From positions 744,001 to 808,000 of the forward strand of contig NZ_JAGIOD010000002.1 in NCBI RefSeq assembly GCF_017876545.1: DNA of 64,000 bases, read 5' to 3'. The stretch comes from Brachybacterium sacelli (GTDB lineage: Bacteria; Actinomycetota; Actinomycetes; Actinomycetales; Dermabacteraceae). The notes under the pieces were generated by a model. That model was not told the origin of the DNA. It made no database searches and saw only the letters and a list, made by a program, of their open reading frames with translations. This document shows positions 46,274 through 56,582 of the stretch, one piece after another. Position 1 is the stretch's first letter, and each line of letters opens with the position of its first letter. Position numbers and translations under genes: made by a program.

Positions 46274-46761
46274 GCGTGCGCGGACCGGCACGCCCGCGGC
46301 ATCACCGTGCCCTCCACACCCTGCGTGCCCGTCTGCGCGAGTCTCGCGGATCGATCACCATCCTCACCACCGGCGTGCTGGTGGTGATCCTCATGGTGAT
46401 CGGCGTCGGCACCGCCATCACCGGGGTCCACCTCGAACGCACCGCGCTGCAGCACGCCGCCGACAGCGCCGCGCTGGCCGCCTCGCAGGCCGTCGACCCC
46501 GCCCGCATCTACGTCGACGACGGCGGCGCCGCGATCCACCCCGGCTCCGCCCGCCGCTCCGCCGAGGACCATCTGCGCAGCTACCCGCTGGAGAGCCCCC
46601 GCACCGAGGGCCTCCGCGTCGCCGACGTCACCGTGGACGCCGAGGGCACCGTCAGCGTGGTCCTGACCGCGCGGACCCACCCACCCCTGGCAGGATGGTT
46701 CACACGGAGGACGAGCACGTCCATTCCCCTGACCGTCGAAGGAGAGGCCAGAGCCCGATGA
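46270..46761 (+). CDS. TadG-like pilus protein (Rv3654c type)
   Basis: This 163-residue protein has an Arg/His-rich lead, RGSITILTTGVLVVILMVIGVGTAITGVHLERTALQHAADSAALAASQA at about 26-75, and a short soluble domain. It matches the helicase/secretion-neighbourhood TadE/Rv3654c-like group. It lacks the Glu at +5 and the large vWA domain of full TadG. ATGA overlaps with both the TadE-like gene and the glycerate kinase. Confidence 0.82.
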   Translation: MSVRGPARPRHHRALHTLRARLRESRGSITILTTGVLVVILMVIGVGTAITGVHLERTALQHAADSAALAASQAVDPARIYVDDGGAAIHPGSARRSAEDHLRSYPLESPRTEGLRVADVTVDAEGTVSVVLTARTHPPLAGWFTRRTSTSIPLTVEGEARAR

Positions 46762-47954
46762 CCGTGACCCTCACCGCGCTGCTCGCACCCGACAAGTTCA
46801 AGGGCACGCTCAGCGCCGCCGAGGTCGCCCGGGCGCTGCGGACCGGCATCTCGCGGACCGCCCCACAGGTCCAGGTGCTCTCGTGCCCCATCGCCGACGG
46901 CGGGGACGGCACGGTCGACGCCGCGCTCGCCGCCGGCTCGCAGCCCCGCACCAGCACCGTCACCGGTCCCACCGGTCGGCCCCGCACGGTGCAGTGGGCG
47001 CTGGCGGGGGAGGTGGCGGTCGTGGAACTCGCCGAGGTCGTCGGCCTGAGGGCCCTGCCCGGAGGCGACCTCGCGCCCCGCACCGCCTCCACCCGCGGGC
47101 TCGGCGAGCTGATCCTCGCCGCGACCCGGGCAGGGGCTCGCACCGTCGTCGTCGGGCTCGGCGGCAGCGCCTCCACGGACGCCGGCGCCGGACTGCTCCA
47201 AGGGCTCGGGGCCCGCCTGCTCACCGCCGACGGCACCGACATCGGCCCCGGCATCGATGGGCTCACCACCCTCGCCGCCGTCGACCTCGCTCCCGCCCGG
47301 GCCGCTCTCGCGGGCGTGGACCTGGTGGCCGCGAACGACGTCACCAACCCTCTGCTCGGCGACGACGGAGCAGCCGCCGTGTACGGGCCCCAGAAGGGCC
47401 TGGCCGCCGCGGAGATCGAGCAGGCCGACACCGCGCTCGCCGCGGCCGCCGCCCTGCTGGACCCCACCGGGAGCCATCGCGACCTCCCGGGGGCCGGCGC
47501 GGCCGGCGGCACCGGATTCGGCCTGTTCCTGCTCGGCGCCGCGCAGCGCTCCGGCGCCGATGCCGTGTTCGAGCTGATCGGCATCGAGGTCCAGCTCGAG
47601 CGGGCCGACGTGGTGATCACGGGGGAGGGAAAGCTCGACGAGCAGACCCTGCAGGGCAAGGGCCCGGCCGAGATCGCCCGCCGCGCCCGCGAGCGCGGGC
47701 TGACGGTGGCCGCCGTGGCCGGTGCCATCACGCTCGATCAAGAGACGCTGCGGGGAGCGGGCATCGACCGCAGCTGGGACCTCGTCTCCCGCGCCGGCTC
47801 CGCCGAGGAGGCGATCGCGCTCTCCGCGACGTGGCTGCTCGAGGTGGGCGAGGACCTCGGCCGCTGGCTCGCGGCCGGCGTCGGCCCGCACGGCGGCCCC
47901 GGGTCCGCCGCGGGAGATCCCGGGGTCGCCGAGGAGGATCCCGCCACCGCCTGA
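46758..47954 (+). CDS. Glycerate 2-kinase, GlxK/GarK type
   Basis: This 398-residue enzyme phosphorylates glycerate to 2-phosphoglycerate. The family marks are [11 protein letters not shown] at the N-terminus, [55 protein letters not shown] and [17 protein letters not shown]. The start overlaps the TadG-like stop, so its expression is tied to the Tad operon by position although the functions are unrelated. The C-terminal 25 residues are Gly/Pro-rich. Confidence 0.93.
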   Translation: MTVTLTALLAPDKFKGTLSAAEVARALRTGISRTAPQVQVLSCPIADGGDGTVDAALAAGSQPRTSTVTGPTGRPRTVQWALAGEVAVVELAEVVGLRALPGGDLAPRTASTRGLGELILAATRAGARTVVVGLGGSASTDAGAGLLQGLGARLLTADGTDIGPGIDGLTTLAAVDLAPARAALAGVDLVAANDVTNPLLGDDGAAAVYGPQKGLAAAEIEQADTALAAAAALLDPTGSHRDLPGAGAAGGTGFGLFLLGAAQRSGADAVFELIGIEVQLERADVVITGEGKLDEQTLQGKGPAEIARRARERGLTVAAVAGAITLDQETLRGAGIDRSWDLVSRAGSAEEAIALSATWLLEVGEDLGRWLAAGVGPHGGPGSAAGDPGVAEEDPATA

Positions 47955-47970
47955 GGCGCCATGTGGCGCC
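47955..47970 (+). terminator. Hairpin after the glycerate kinase
   Basis: GGCGCC-ATGT-GGCGCC directly follows the stop codon. The stem is a perfect 6 bp of GC pairs. It may mark the end of the Tad transcript. Confidence 0.45.
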
Positions 47971-48027
47971 CGGGAACCAGGGTGGCCCGTCGGAACGGTC
48001 AGGACACCTGCCGTAGACTCTCTCCTC

Positions 48028-49143
48028 GTGGCTTCCATCGACTTCTCCGCAGAGATCCCCCGTCTTCGTTCGACCCTGTCGTCGATCGAGCAGGTGACGG
48101 ACATCGAGGCGCTCGACGCCAAGATCGCCGACCTCGAGAAGCAGGCCTCGGCCCAGGACCTCTGGGACGACGTCGAGAACGCCCAGAAGGTCTCCGCCGC
48201 CCTCTCGCACGCGCAGTCCGAGCGTCGACGCATCAGCGAGCTCGAGCGGCGCATCGAGGACCTCGAGGTGATGGTCGAGCTCGCCGCCGAGGAGGACGAC
48301 CCCGACACCCTCGCCGAGGCCGAGCGCGAACTGGTCTCGATCCACAAGACCCTCGACGAGCTCGAGGTGAGGACCCTGCTGGCGGGCGAGTACGACGAGC
48401 GCAGTGCCGTGGTCACCATCCGCGCCGGAGCCGGCGGCATCGATGCCGCGGACTTCGCCGAGATGCTGATGCGCATGTACCTGCGCTGGGCCGAGCGGCA
48501 CGGCTACGCGACGAAGGTCATGGACACCTCCTACGCCGAGGAGGCCGGGCTGAAGTCGGTGACCTTCGAGGTCTCCACCCCCTTCGCCTACGGGACGCTG
48601 TCCGTCGAGGGCGGCACCCACCGTCTGGTGCGCATCAGCCCCTTCGACAACCAGGGCCGGCGCCAGACTTCCTTCGCCGCCGTCGAGGTGATCCCGCTGA
48701 TCGAGTCCACCGACTCCATCGAGATCCCCGAGAACGACCTCAAGGTCGATGTCTTCCGCTCCTCCGGCCCCGGCGGCCAGTCCGTGAACACCACGGACTC
48801 GGCGGTGCGCATGACCCACCTCCCCACCGGCACCGTCGTCTCCATGCAGGATGAGAAGTCCCAGATCCAGAACCGCGCCGCGGCGCTGCGCGTCATGCAG
48901 TCGCGGCTGCTGCTGTTGAAGAAGGCCGAGGAGGCCGCCGAGCGCAAGGAGCTGGCCGGCGACGTCAAGGCCAGCTGGGGAGACCAGATGCGCTCCTACG
49001 TCCTGAACCCGTACCAGATGGTCAAGGACCTGCGCACCGAGTACCAGGAGGGCAACCCCTCCTCGGTCTTCGACGGCGAGATCGACGCCTTCATCGACGC
49101 CGGGATCCGCTGGCGCGCCGCGGAGAGCAAGTCCGAGAGCTGA
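48028..49143 (+). CDS. prfB: Peptide chain release factor 2
   Basis: This 371-residue factor reads UGA and UAA stops. The SPF tripeptide lies near residue 205 ([15 protein letters not shown]) and the GGQ loop near 249-251 ([24 protein letters not shown]). The [21 protein letters not shown] region is intact. The frame is continuous, so there is no programmed frameshift. GTG at 48028 follows TAGACT by 8 nt, a near-leaderless start. It holds the Rv3105c position before ftsE. Confidence 0.96.
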   Translation: MASIDFSAEIPRLRSTLSSIEQVTDIEALDAKIADLEKQASAQDLWDDVENAQKVSAALSHAQSERRRISELERRIEDLEVMVELAAEEDDPDTLAEAERELVSIHKTLDELEVRTLLAGEYDERSAVVTIRAGAGGIDAADFAEMLMRMYLRWAERHGYATKVMDTSYAEEAGLKSVTFEVSTPFAYGTLSVEGGTHRLVRISPFDNQGRRQTSFAAVEVIPLIESTDSIEIPENDLKVDVFRSSGPGGQSVNTTDSAVRMTHLPTGTVVSMQDEKSQIQNRAAALRVMQSRLLLLKKAEEAAERKELAGDVKASWGDQMRSYVLNPYQMVKDLRTEYQEGNPSSVFDGEIDAFIDAGIRWRAAESKSES

Positions 49144-49239
49144 TCGGCATGCCGCCGGCGTGACCAGCGGCACCTGATCTTGACCAGGCCTTGACCTGAA
49201 CGGTGCGCCCGTCTGCGGCGATTCGTGCCTCAGCGCCCC

Positions 49240-49245
49240 TACGCT
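49240..49245 (+). promoter_or_regulatory. Candidate -10 box of the ftsEX operon
   Basis: TACGCT lies 36 nt before the ftsE GTG, giving a leader of about 30 nt. The -35 side is weak. Confidence 0.4.
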
Positions 49246-49281
49246 GGAACGGCACGACTTCCCCGACGTGAACAGGCTCCC

Positions 49282-50198
<917 letters not shown>

Positions 50199-50202
<4 letters not shown>

Positions 50203-51116
50203 GGGCGCGCTACATCCTCGGCGAGATCCTCACCGGCCTGTGGCGCAACATCGCCATGGTCATCTCCGTGGTCATCGTCACCGCGGTCTCGCTGACCTTC
50301 GTGGGCACCGGGCTGCTGATGCAGAAGCAGATCATGGACATGAAGGACACCCTGGTCGAGCAGTCCCAGGTGACGATCTACCTGTGCTCCCCGCACTCCA
50401 CCTCCGCCTCCTGCGCGGGCGGGGCGGCCACCGACGCCCAGATCGAGTCCGTGGAGCAGGCACTCGAGGGCGACGTGCTCTCGCCCTACATCGCCTCCTA
50501 CGAGCAGCGCTCCCAGGAGGAGGCGCTCGGGATCTACCAGGAGCAGTTCGCGGGGGAGGGGTTCGTCTCGAACTTCACCGCCGAGGACATGCCCGTCTCC
50601 TTCCACATCACGCTGAAGAACGCCGACGACTCCGCGGCGGTGGTCGAGTTCTTCCAGGGACGGGACGGCGTCGATGAGGTCACCGACCTGCTCAGCGCCT
50701 TCGCCCCGTTCATCGACGTCCTGAACCAGTCCACCCTGTTCGCCCTCGGACTGGCCGTGCTGATGCTGATCGCGGCGCTGCTGCTCGTCGCCACCACGAT
50801 CCGCATGTCGGTCGCGAACCGGCGCCGTGAGATAGCGATCATGCGCCTGGTCGGCGCCTCGAACCTCTTCATCCGGCTCCCGTTCCTGCTGGAGGGGGCG
50901 GTCGCCGCGATCATCGGCGGGATCATCTCCTCCGGAATGCTGTGGGTGGGGTTGCACTACATCGTCCAGGGCTGGCTCGCCCCGACCCTCGGTGAGCAGC
51001 TCATCACCGTCGGCGTCGCCGACCTGGTCTGGGCCGCCCCGGTGCTCATCGCCCTGGGCGCGGTGCTGTCGATCGCCTCCTCCGTGGTCTCCCTCAACCG
51101 TTATCTGAAGGTGTGA
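50199..51116 (+). CDS. ftsX: Cell division membrane protein FtsX
   Basis: This 305-residue protein has a first helix near 20-42, an extracytoplasmic domain of ~130 residues containing a cysteine pair (CSPHSTSASC) that may form a disulphide, and three C-terminal helices, with RRREIAIMRLVGASNLFIRLPFLLEGAVAAIIGG between. It couples FtsE ATPase cycles to a periplasmic-side hydrolase. Overlaps with ftsE and with the M23 gene. Confidence 0.95.
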
Positions 51117-52435
51117 GCATGTCCCAGAACGTCCTCGTCCTGCGCCGTCCGCTGACCTTCCTCGCCACCGCCATGCTCGTGCTCACGCCCGCCCTGGCGG
51201 GCCCGACGTCCCCGGCCTCCGCGGAAGGGAACAAGGACGACAAGGTCGCCGAGAAGGCGGCGGTCGACCAGAAGCTCGAGGACGTCCGTATCTCGTTGGG
51301 CGGGGTCAACGACGATCTCGCGGACACCTACATGGCGCTGGCCGAGACCGAGCTGCTGATCCCGCAGGCGCAGCAGGACCTCGAGGACGCCCAGGCCGAG
51401 CTGGCGGCCGCCCAGGCGGAGAACGACCGGATCGGGGACCGGCTCACGGCCGCGGAGGCCGAGGAGGACGACCTCACCGGTGAGGTCGAGACCGGTCAGG
51501 TGGAGGTCGACCGCAGTGACGAGGAGCTCGCCGAGGTCGCGTTGGACGCCTACAAGGGTGGAGGGATGCCGAACCCCTCCTCCGTCTACGTCGGCGGCCA
51601 GGGCCCGCAGGAGACCGTCGACCGGTCGATGAACTACCGCCTCACGATGGCCTCCCAGGGCAGCAGGCTGGACTCCTTGCGCGCTGACCAGGCGGTCACC
51701 GAGAACTCCGCGGACCGGCTCACGGCGGTGCGCGAGGAGATCGACGATCTCAAGGTGGAAGCGGAAGAGGCCGTCGCCCGCACCACCGCGGCCGAGGACG
51801 CCGCGACCGAGGCGAAGTCCGAGCTCGACTCCCTGTACGCCACCCAGCAGAGCCAGCGCGAGGACCTCGAGGCCAAGAAGACCCAGTACGAGGACGACCA
51901 GTCCTCCCTGGAGAACCGCAGCTCCACCCTCGATGAGGAGATCGCCGAGCTCGCCCGCCAGGAGCGCGAGCGCGAGGAGCGCGCCCGCCAGCAGCAGGCC
52001 GAGGCCGACGACGGTGGCAGCGGCGGATCGGCGAACACCGGCGGCGGCTGGACCTACCCGGTCGACTCCCGCATGAACTCGAACTACGGCTGGCGGTACC
52101 ACCCGATCTACAACACCCGGAAGCTGCACGCAGGCGTCGATTTCCCGGTGGGCTGCGGGACTCCGGTGGGTGCCACCCATTCCGGCCGCGTCATCGCGCA
52201 CGCCTACAACAGCGGTGCCGGCAAGAAGATGATCCTCAGCCACGGCATCCACGACGGGAAGCTGGTCACCAGCTCGTACCACCACCTCCAGAGCTATGGA
52301 CCGCCGGTGGGCACGCAGGTCTCCGCCGGGGACACCGTCGGCCAGGTCGGCACCTCGGGCTCCTCGACGGGCTGCCACCTGCACTTCGAGATCCAGGAGG
52401 ACGGCAACTCCGTCAACCCGACGAACTATCTGTGA
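51113..52435 (+). CDS. M23 peptidase with coiled-coil, likely FtsEX partner
   Basis: This 440-residue protein has a signal peptide cut near residue 38 (ASA-E), two coiled-coil stretches (about 45-125 and 180-290, EnvC-like) and a C-terminal M23 domain (~320-440) with the zinc marks HAGVDFP, YHHLQSYG and CHLHFE. GTG starts inside the ftsX stop, so it is translated with FtsX. The coiled coil plus hydrolase plan and the operon suggest it is the hydrolase that FtsEX activates; direct activity is inferred from intact zinc ligands. Confidence 0.88.
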   Translation: MSMSQNVLVLRRPLTFLATAMLVLTPALAGPTSPASAEGNKDDKVAEKAAVDQKLEDVRISLGGVNDDLADTYMALAETELLIPQAQQDLEDAQAELAAAQAENDRIGDRLTAAEAEEDDLTGEVETGQVEVDRSDEELAEVALDAYKGGGMPNPSSVYVGGQGPQETVDRSMNYRLTMASQGSRLDSLRADQAVTENSADRLTAVREEIDDLKVEAEEAVARTTAAEDAATEAKSELDSLYATQQSQREDLEAKKTQYEDDQSSLENRSSTLDEEIAELARQEREREERARQQQAEADDGGSGGSANTGGGWTYPVDSRMNSNYGWRYHPIYNTRKLHAGVDFPVGCGTPVGATHSGRVIAHAYNSGAGKKMILSHGIHDGKLVTSSYHHLQSYGPPVGTQVSAGDTVGQVGTSGSSTGCHLHFEIQEDGNSVNPTNYL

Positions 52436-52543
52436 GAGCTGTGCTCGCGACGGGCAGGAGGTCGAGGCCGCCGGCCACCGCGAGGCACGACCCGGCAGGG
52501 TCGGACGGACCATATTCGCTCGCCTCCCGCGGTGACCACCGCG

Positions 52544-52549
52544 TAAACT
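52544..52549 (+). promoter_or_regulatory. Candidate -10 box for smpB
   Basis: TAAACT lies 77 nt before the smpB ATG. The -35 side is poor. A GGAGGG ribosome site stands just before the ATG. Confidence 0.4.
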
Positions 52550-52620
52550 GGATCATCCGGTCGCGGCAGCAGCCCGACCGCGGAGCGCACAGCAGATCGG
52601 CTGCGGAACGGAGGGACCCC

Positions 52621-53127
52621 ATGTCGGCGAAGAAGGGCTCGGCCAAGAAGGCCGCCACGGACAGCGGTCCCGAGAAGCGGCTCATCGCCTCGAACAAGCG
52701 CGCGTACCACGACTTCTTCATCGACGCGACGTGGGAGGCGGGCATCGTGCTCACCGGTACCGAGGTCAAGTCGTTGCGCGATCGTGGTGCCTCGCTGGTC
52801 GACGGCTACTGCTACGTCGAAGGCGGCGAGGTGTGGATGGACGCCGTCCACATCGCGCCGTACGTGAAGGGCACCTGGACCAACCACACCACGCGGCGCA
52901 AGCGCAAGCTGCTGCTGCACAAGCTGGAGATCGCGAAGCTCGCCAGCAAATCCCGGGAGAAGGGCTTCACGATCGTGCCGCTGGAGCTGTACTTCCTGGG
53001 CTCGCACGCGAAGGTCGTCATCGGCCTGGCCCGTGGCAAGAAGGAGTGGGACAAGCGCCAGACCCTGCGCGAGAAGCAGGACCTGCGCGAGGCGCAGCGC
53101 GCCATCCGTCAGCGCGAGCTGGTCTGA
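52621..53127 (+). CDS. smpB: tmRNA-binding protein SmpB
   Basis: This 168-residue protein carries tmRNA to stalled ribosomes. Family marks are IASNKRAYHDFFIDATWEAGIVLTGTEVKSLR, CYVEGGEVWMDAVHIAPY, HTTRRKRKLLLHKLEI, GFTIVPLELYFLG and the basic tail KKEWDKRQTLREKQDLREAQRAIRQREL. A Lys-rich lead of ~15 residues precedes the fold. Its 3' end overlaps the convergent 53744 gene by 19 bp. The tmRNA gene follows 0.8 kb later. Confidence 0.96.
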   Translation: MSAKKGSAKKAATDSGPEKRLIASNKRAYHDFFIDATWEAGIVLTGTEVKSLRDRGASLVDGYCYVEGGEVWMDAVHIAPYVKGTWTNHTTRRKRKLLLHKLEIAKLASKSREKGFTIVPLELYFLGSHAKVVIGLARGKKEWDKRQTLREKQDLREAQRAIRQRELV

Positions 53128-53744
53128 GCCCCGTCCCCGTCTCGCCGCTCCGCGGCCCCGTCGGCGGCCTCCCTGTCCGGCCGCTCCAGGCGGGAGACCG
53201 TCTGTCGGCTCGAGGCCAGCATCTCCTCCTCGACCGTCCCGAGCATCTCCCGCATGGTCAGCGCGCGGCGCGCGTCCTCGAGGGCGCGCCGGCGCAGCCG
53301 GCCCGCGGAGCGCGGCCGGCAGGCACGTCCTTCGGCGAGCGAGTGCTCGAAGCGGCTCTTCGCCCGGTGCTGGAACACGGCGGCGAGCACGGACAGGGAC
53401 GACGGGGACGTCGGATCCTCCAGCCCCGTCTCCTCCGCGGCGAGGTCGAACTGCTCCTCGGCCGGGAGGAACGCTCCCTGCCACTGCAGCACGTGCGCGT
53501 AGCGGGTGCGACGCACCGCACGCACGAGGGCCGGCAGCATCGGGTCCTCGAGGGAGCGTCGCCCGGCGACCGCGGCCTCGTCCAGGCGGCCCAGCATCCT
53601 CAGGTGGGCGACAGTGCGCGGATCCTGTGGGTTCTCGGCGCACCAGGCTGTCAGGGCGTCGGGATCCTGCACGGATTCGCGCAGCGTCTCGTCGTCGACG
53701 GTGACCTGCACTCCCGCGGCGGTGAATCCGACTGTTCCTGCCAT
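53109..53744 (-). CDS. Helical hypothetical protein (TPR-like)
   Basis: This 211-residue protein is predicted from pattern as mostly helical, with repeats of the type MLGRLDEAAVAGRRSLEDP and AHVLQWQGAFLPAEEQFDLAAEETG, which look like tetratricopeptide pairs, and an Arg/Glu-rich C-terminal half. I do not recognise a named family. ATG at 53744 is chosen because homologue-like sequence (GFTAAGVQVTVDDETLR) starts there; an upstream start is open. It overlaps smpB by 19 bp at the 3' ends. Confidence 0.55.
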   Translation of the reverse strand: MAGTVGFTAAGVQVTVDDETLRESVQDPDALTAWCAENPQDPRTVAHLRMLGRLDEAAVAGRRSLEDPMLPALVRAVRRTRYAHVLQWQGAFLPAEEQFDLAAEETGLEDPTSPSSLSVLAAVFQHRAKSRFEHSLAEGRACRPRSAGRLRRRALEDARRALTMREMLGTVEEEMLASSRQTVSRLERPDREAADGAAERRDGDGAQTSSR

Positions 53745-53816
53745 GGAGCCATCATGGCGCGCCGCCGTGGCGCGGTCCAGCATCGCCGGCTTCGCCGTGA
53801 GCTGAGGGATACTCGC

Positions 53817-53845
53817 TTCAGATCCTCGGCGGGGCGCGCTAGACT
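53817..53845 (+). promoter_or_regulatory. Promoter of the tmRNA gene
   Basis: TTCAGA (53817-53822) and TAGACT (53840-53845) are separated by 17 nt. Transcription would start near 53852 and give a leader of about 105 nt before the mature 5' end. A minor TGGGGGTACG stretch follows. The region 53745-53956 holds no gene. Confidence 0.5.
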
Positions 53846-53956
53846 GGGGGTACGCCGAACGGGCTCGCCCGTTCCTCGTGGATGTTTGACAACACAACAG
53901 TGAGTGCACGGACGGCCCTGAGAGGTCGTCGAGTTCTGTGCTGCAGACCCACGCCA

Positions 53957-54326
53957 GGGGCCGATCGGTTTCGACGGTAGTTGTCCAGCGAGGGGAAGCG
54001 GGCCGAGAACCCAGAGTCATCTCGTTAATGTCCTCTGGAAACCAATAAGTGCCGAACCCAAGCGCACTGACTTCGCTCTCGCTGCCTGATCAGCGTTAGC
54101 AGTCTGGAACCCCGGGGGTGCTCCTGACCCGGATCGTTCCATCATCTAAGGAGCCACTGCTGCCGACCCTCGTCATCGGGGTCGGATGAACACCTCAGAG
54201 TGACTGAGTCCGTCGGCGACGTGTTCGTACGAGCGTCGGGACTGAGAAAACGTCATTACGGACTGCGCCCGGAGAAGCCCTCGCTCCGCACTATCGGACG
54301 CGGGTTCGATTCCCGCCGGCTCCACC
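53957..54326 (+). ncRNA. ssrA: tmRNA (SsrA)
   Basis: The 5' GGGGCCGATCGGTTTCGAC and the 3' GGTTCGATTCCCGCCGGCTCC form the tRNA-like half; acceptor strands GGGGCCG and CGGCTCC pair with one G-U. The tag frame is at 54051-54089 and encodes A-E-P-K-R-T-D-F-A-L-A-A then TGA, the -ALAA end seen in degradation tags. The DNA continues CC-G rather than CCA after the discriminator A, so the last A must be added by the CCA enzyme. With SmpB it rescues stalled ribosomes. Confidence 0.95.
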
Positions 54327-54341
54327 GGTGCACTCACGATG

Positions 54342-54385
54342 AAAGGCCCCCTCACCTGCGCTGATGCGCCGGGGAGGGGGCTTTT
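54342..54385 (+). terminator. Intrinsic terminator of ssrA
   Basis: AAAGGCCCCCTC pairs with GAGGGGGCTTTT, with one bulged G. A smaller GCGC-TGAT-GCGC hairpin is nested in the 20-nt loop. The 3' strand ends in TTTT, the best T run of any terminator in the window. Confidence 0.8.
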
Positions 54386-54517
54386 CTCATGTCTCGTGCC
54401 GTTCCCGGTCGACGACCGGGCCGCGACACTCTCGGCTCGCGCTGCCGGGACGAGTGTGCCCCTGCCCTCATCCGGACTTCCGCTGTCCACCATGGCGAGC
54501 GTGGCACACTCGGTCGG

Positions 54518-55642
54518 ATGCGCGAGACGTCCCCTCCTGCCGCTCCGCGCCGCCGTGTCGAGGTGGTCGACTACCTCCGGTTCGTGGCGGCACTGTCGGT
54601 CGTGGCTTTCCACTACCTGTACAACGGGATCAAGAACGGCAAGGTCCAGGGCATCACCCACGAGCCCGTGATCGCGCTCGCCCAGTACGGCTACCTGGGC
54701 GTGAACCTGTTCTTCATGATCAGCGGCTTCGTCATCACGCAGTCCGTGCGGGGGAAGACCGCCCGCCAGTTCGCGGTCGGGCGGGCACTGCGTCTGTACC
54801 CCGCATTCTGGATCGCAGTGCTGATCACCAGCGGATTCGCACTGGTCCTCGGTGGGGAGAGGATGGGGGTCGATCCGTACCAGGTGCTGGTCAACCTCAC
54901 GATGATCCCCACGCTGCTGGGGCAGCCTTTCGTGGATGGTGTCTACTGGACGCTGCTGTACGAGCTCTCGTTCTACGCGGCCGTGTTCCTCCTCGTGCTG
55001 CTGCGCCAGAACGATCGGGTGGCCGCGCTGATGCCGGGATGGGCGATCGTCATGGGTGTCGTCTCCCAGCTCGACCCGCACCTCGCCGCGAACACTCCGT
55101 TCCTCGGCGGGTACTTCGGGTACTTCGCCGCGGGTGCGGTCATCGCGGCGATCGCGGATTCCGGGTGGAGCCTCTACCGGGCCGCCGGACTCGTCGCCGC
55201 GTACGTGACGGTCCTCCCGTACCACGACCCGGTGCTCTCCGCGCTCACGACCGTCCTGTTCGCGGTGATGCTCGTGACGCTGGTCCCGGCGGTCCGCGGC
55301 TGGCGCCTGCCCGGCTCGGCGACCGCCGGCGCCCTGACGTATCCGCTGTACCTGGTCCACGCCCACATCGGCTACATGCTGCTGACACGGTTCGCGACGG
55401 AGGAGAACAAGTGGATCGTGTACCCGGTGACCGTCGCCTTCGTGCTCTCCCTGGCCTACCTGCTGCACGTCACCGTCGAGAAGAACCCACGGACGCGACG
55501 CTTCTGGAAGCGTCTCCTGGACGGCACCGTCGGAGCGCTCACCGGTCTCGTGCAGTCGGCGATCGATCTCGTGCTCTCGCGCATTCCGGGCGGCCGGGTC
55601 GATGACTCGCGGCCCGCCGACGGCGCGACGGTGACTCGCTGA
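54518..55642 (+). CDS. Membrane acyltransferase family 3
   Basis: This 374-residue protein has about ten membrane helices and the marks of acyltransferase family 3: RVEVVDYLRFVAALSVVAFHYLYNG (His near 34), LGVNLFFMISGFVITQSV and RALRLYPAFW. Such enzymes O-acetylate or O-succinylate wall, teichoic or exopolysaccharide sugars. The substrate cannot be read from the sequence. A cytoplasmic C-terminal tail of ~50 residues is present. It stands alone between ssrA and the convergent ABC operon. Confidence 0.88.
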   Translation: MRETSPPAAPRRRVEVVDYLRFVAALSVVAFHYLYNGIKNGKVQGITHEPVIALAQYGYLGVNLFFMISGFVITQSVRGKTARQFAVGRALRLYPAFWIAVLITSGFALVLGGERMGVDPYQVLVNLTMIPTLLGQPFVDGVYWTLLYELSFYAAVFLLVLLRQNDRVAALMPGWAIVMGVVSQLDPHLAANTPFLGGYFGYFAAGAVIAAIADSGWSLYRAAGLVAAYVTVLPYHDPVLSALTTVLFAVMLVTLVPAVRGWRLPGSATAGALTYPLYLVHAHIGYMLLTRFATEENKWIVYPVTVAFVLSLAYLLHVTVEKNPRTRRFWKRLLDGTVGALTGLVQSAIDLVLSRIPGGRVDDSRPADGATVTR

Positions 55643-55702
55643 CGCGGAGAACGTCGCTGGCGCGTGGAACAGACAGCGCGCCCGGGACTCATCCCCCGGG
55701 GT

Positions 55703-56524
55703 TCACTCCTCGGAGGTGCTCGCCCCGAGCAGTTCGCGGACCCGGTGGGAGACCTTGTGGAACGCGGGAGCCTCCAGGGAGGCGGCGTAGTCGCGCTCGG
55801 CCGGCAGCGACACGTCCTGGATCTCGACGATCCTGCCCGGGCGGGGGCTCATCACGACCACGCGTTGTGCGAGGTAGACCGCCTCGGCGACGGAGTGGGT
55901 GACCAGCATGATGGTCGTGCCCGTCTCGCGCCAGATCTGGTGGAGCTCGACGTTCATCCGTTCCCGCGTCAGAGCGTCGAGGGCTCCGAAGGGCTCGTCC
56001 ATGAGCAGGATCTCGGGCTCGTGGAGCAGGGCGCGGCACAGAGCCACCCGCTGCTGCATGCCGCCGGAGAGCTCGTGGGGCCACGAGCGTTCGAATCCCG
56101 TCAGTCCCGTCATCTCGATGAGGTGATCGCAGCGTTCGCGGGCGGCGCCCAGCGGCAGTCCGCGCATCTCGGCCTGCAGCATGATGTTCTGGCGCACGTT
56201 GCGCCACTCCAGCAGGGCGGGGCGCTGGAACACGAAGCCGATGTCCTGACGGGGCCCCGAGATCGGGTCCCCGTTGATCTCGACCGTGCCCGAGGAGTAG
56301 TCGCCGAGCCCGGAGACCACCTTCAGCAAGGTGGACTTCCCGCAGCCGGACGGGCCGACGATGGTGATGAACTCGCCGTGCTCGACCTCGAGGTTCGCCC
56401 CGGACAGGGCGGTCACGGTGCCACGCTGCGAGCTGAAGGTGACGGAGGTGTCCCGGACGGATACGGCGGGGTTCGCCCGGGGTGCGGGCTCGGGGCGTTC
56501 TCGGGCGATGGTTCCTGTGCTCAT
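55703..56524 (-). CDS. NitT/TauT-type ABC transporter ATP-binding protein
   Basis: This 273-residue ATPase has Walker A GPSGCGKST near 57-65, the FVFQRPALLEWRNVRQNI Q-loop, signature LSGGMQQRVALCRALL, Walker B ILLMDEPFGALD and the H-loop LVTHSVAEAVYLAQRV. It has the sequence pattern of SsuB/TauB/ThiZ-like proteins. Last gene of the operon permease-binding protein-ATPase. The ligand is unknown. Confidence 0.92.
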   Translation of the reverse strand: MSTGTIARERPEPAPRANPAVSVRDTSVTFSSQRGTVTALSGANLEVEHGEFITIVGPSGCGKSTLLKVVSGLGDYSSGTVEINGDPISGPRQDIGFVFQRPALLEWRNVRQNIMLQAEMRGLPLGAARERCDHLIEMTGLTGFERSWPHELSGGMQQRVALCRALLHEPEILLMDEPFGALDALTRERMNVELHQIWRETGTTIMLVTHSVAEAVYLAQRVVVMSPRPGRIVEIQDVSLPAERDYAASLEAPAFHKVSHRVRELLGASTSEE

Positions 56525-56582
56525 GGGAGGGTCCTTGTCTACGTGTGATCCTGGGGCGGGAGCCGTGGGGTGTCCGAGTCCC

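Noticed and set aside
48028..48200. Programmed frameshift in prfB
   Set aside because: The reading frame is continuous from the GTG and no early in-frame stop or shift site is present.
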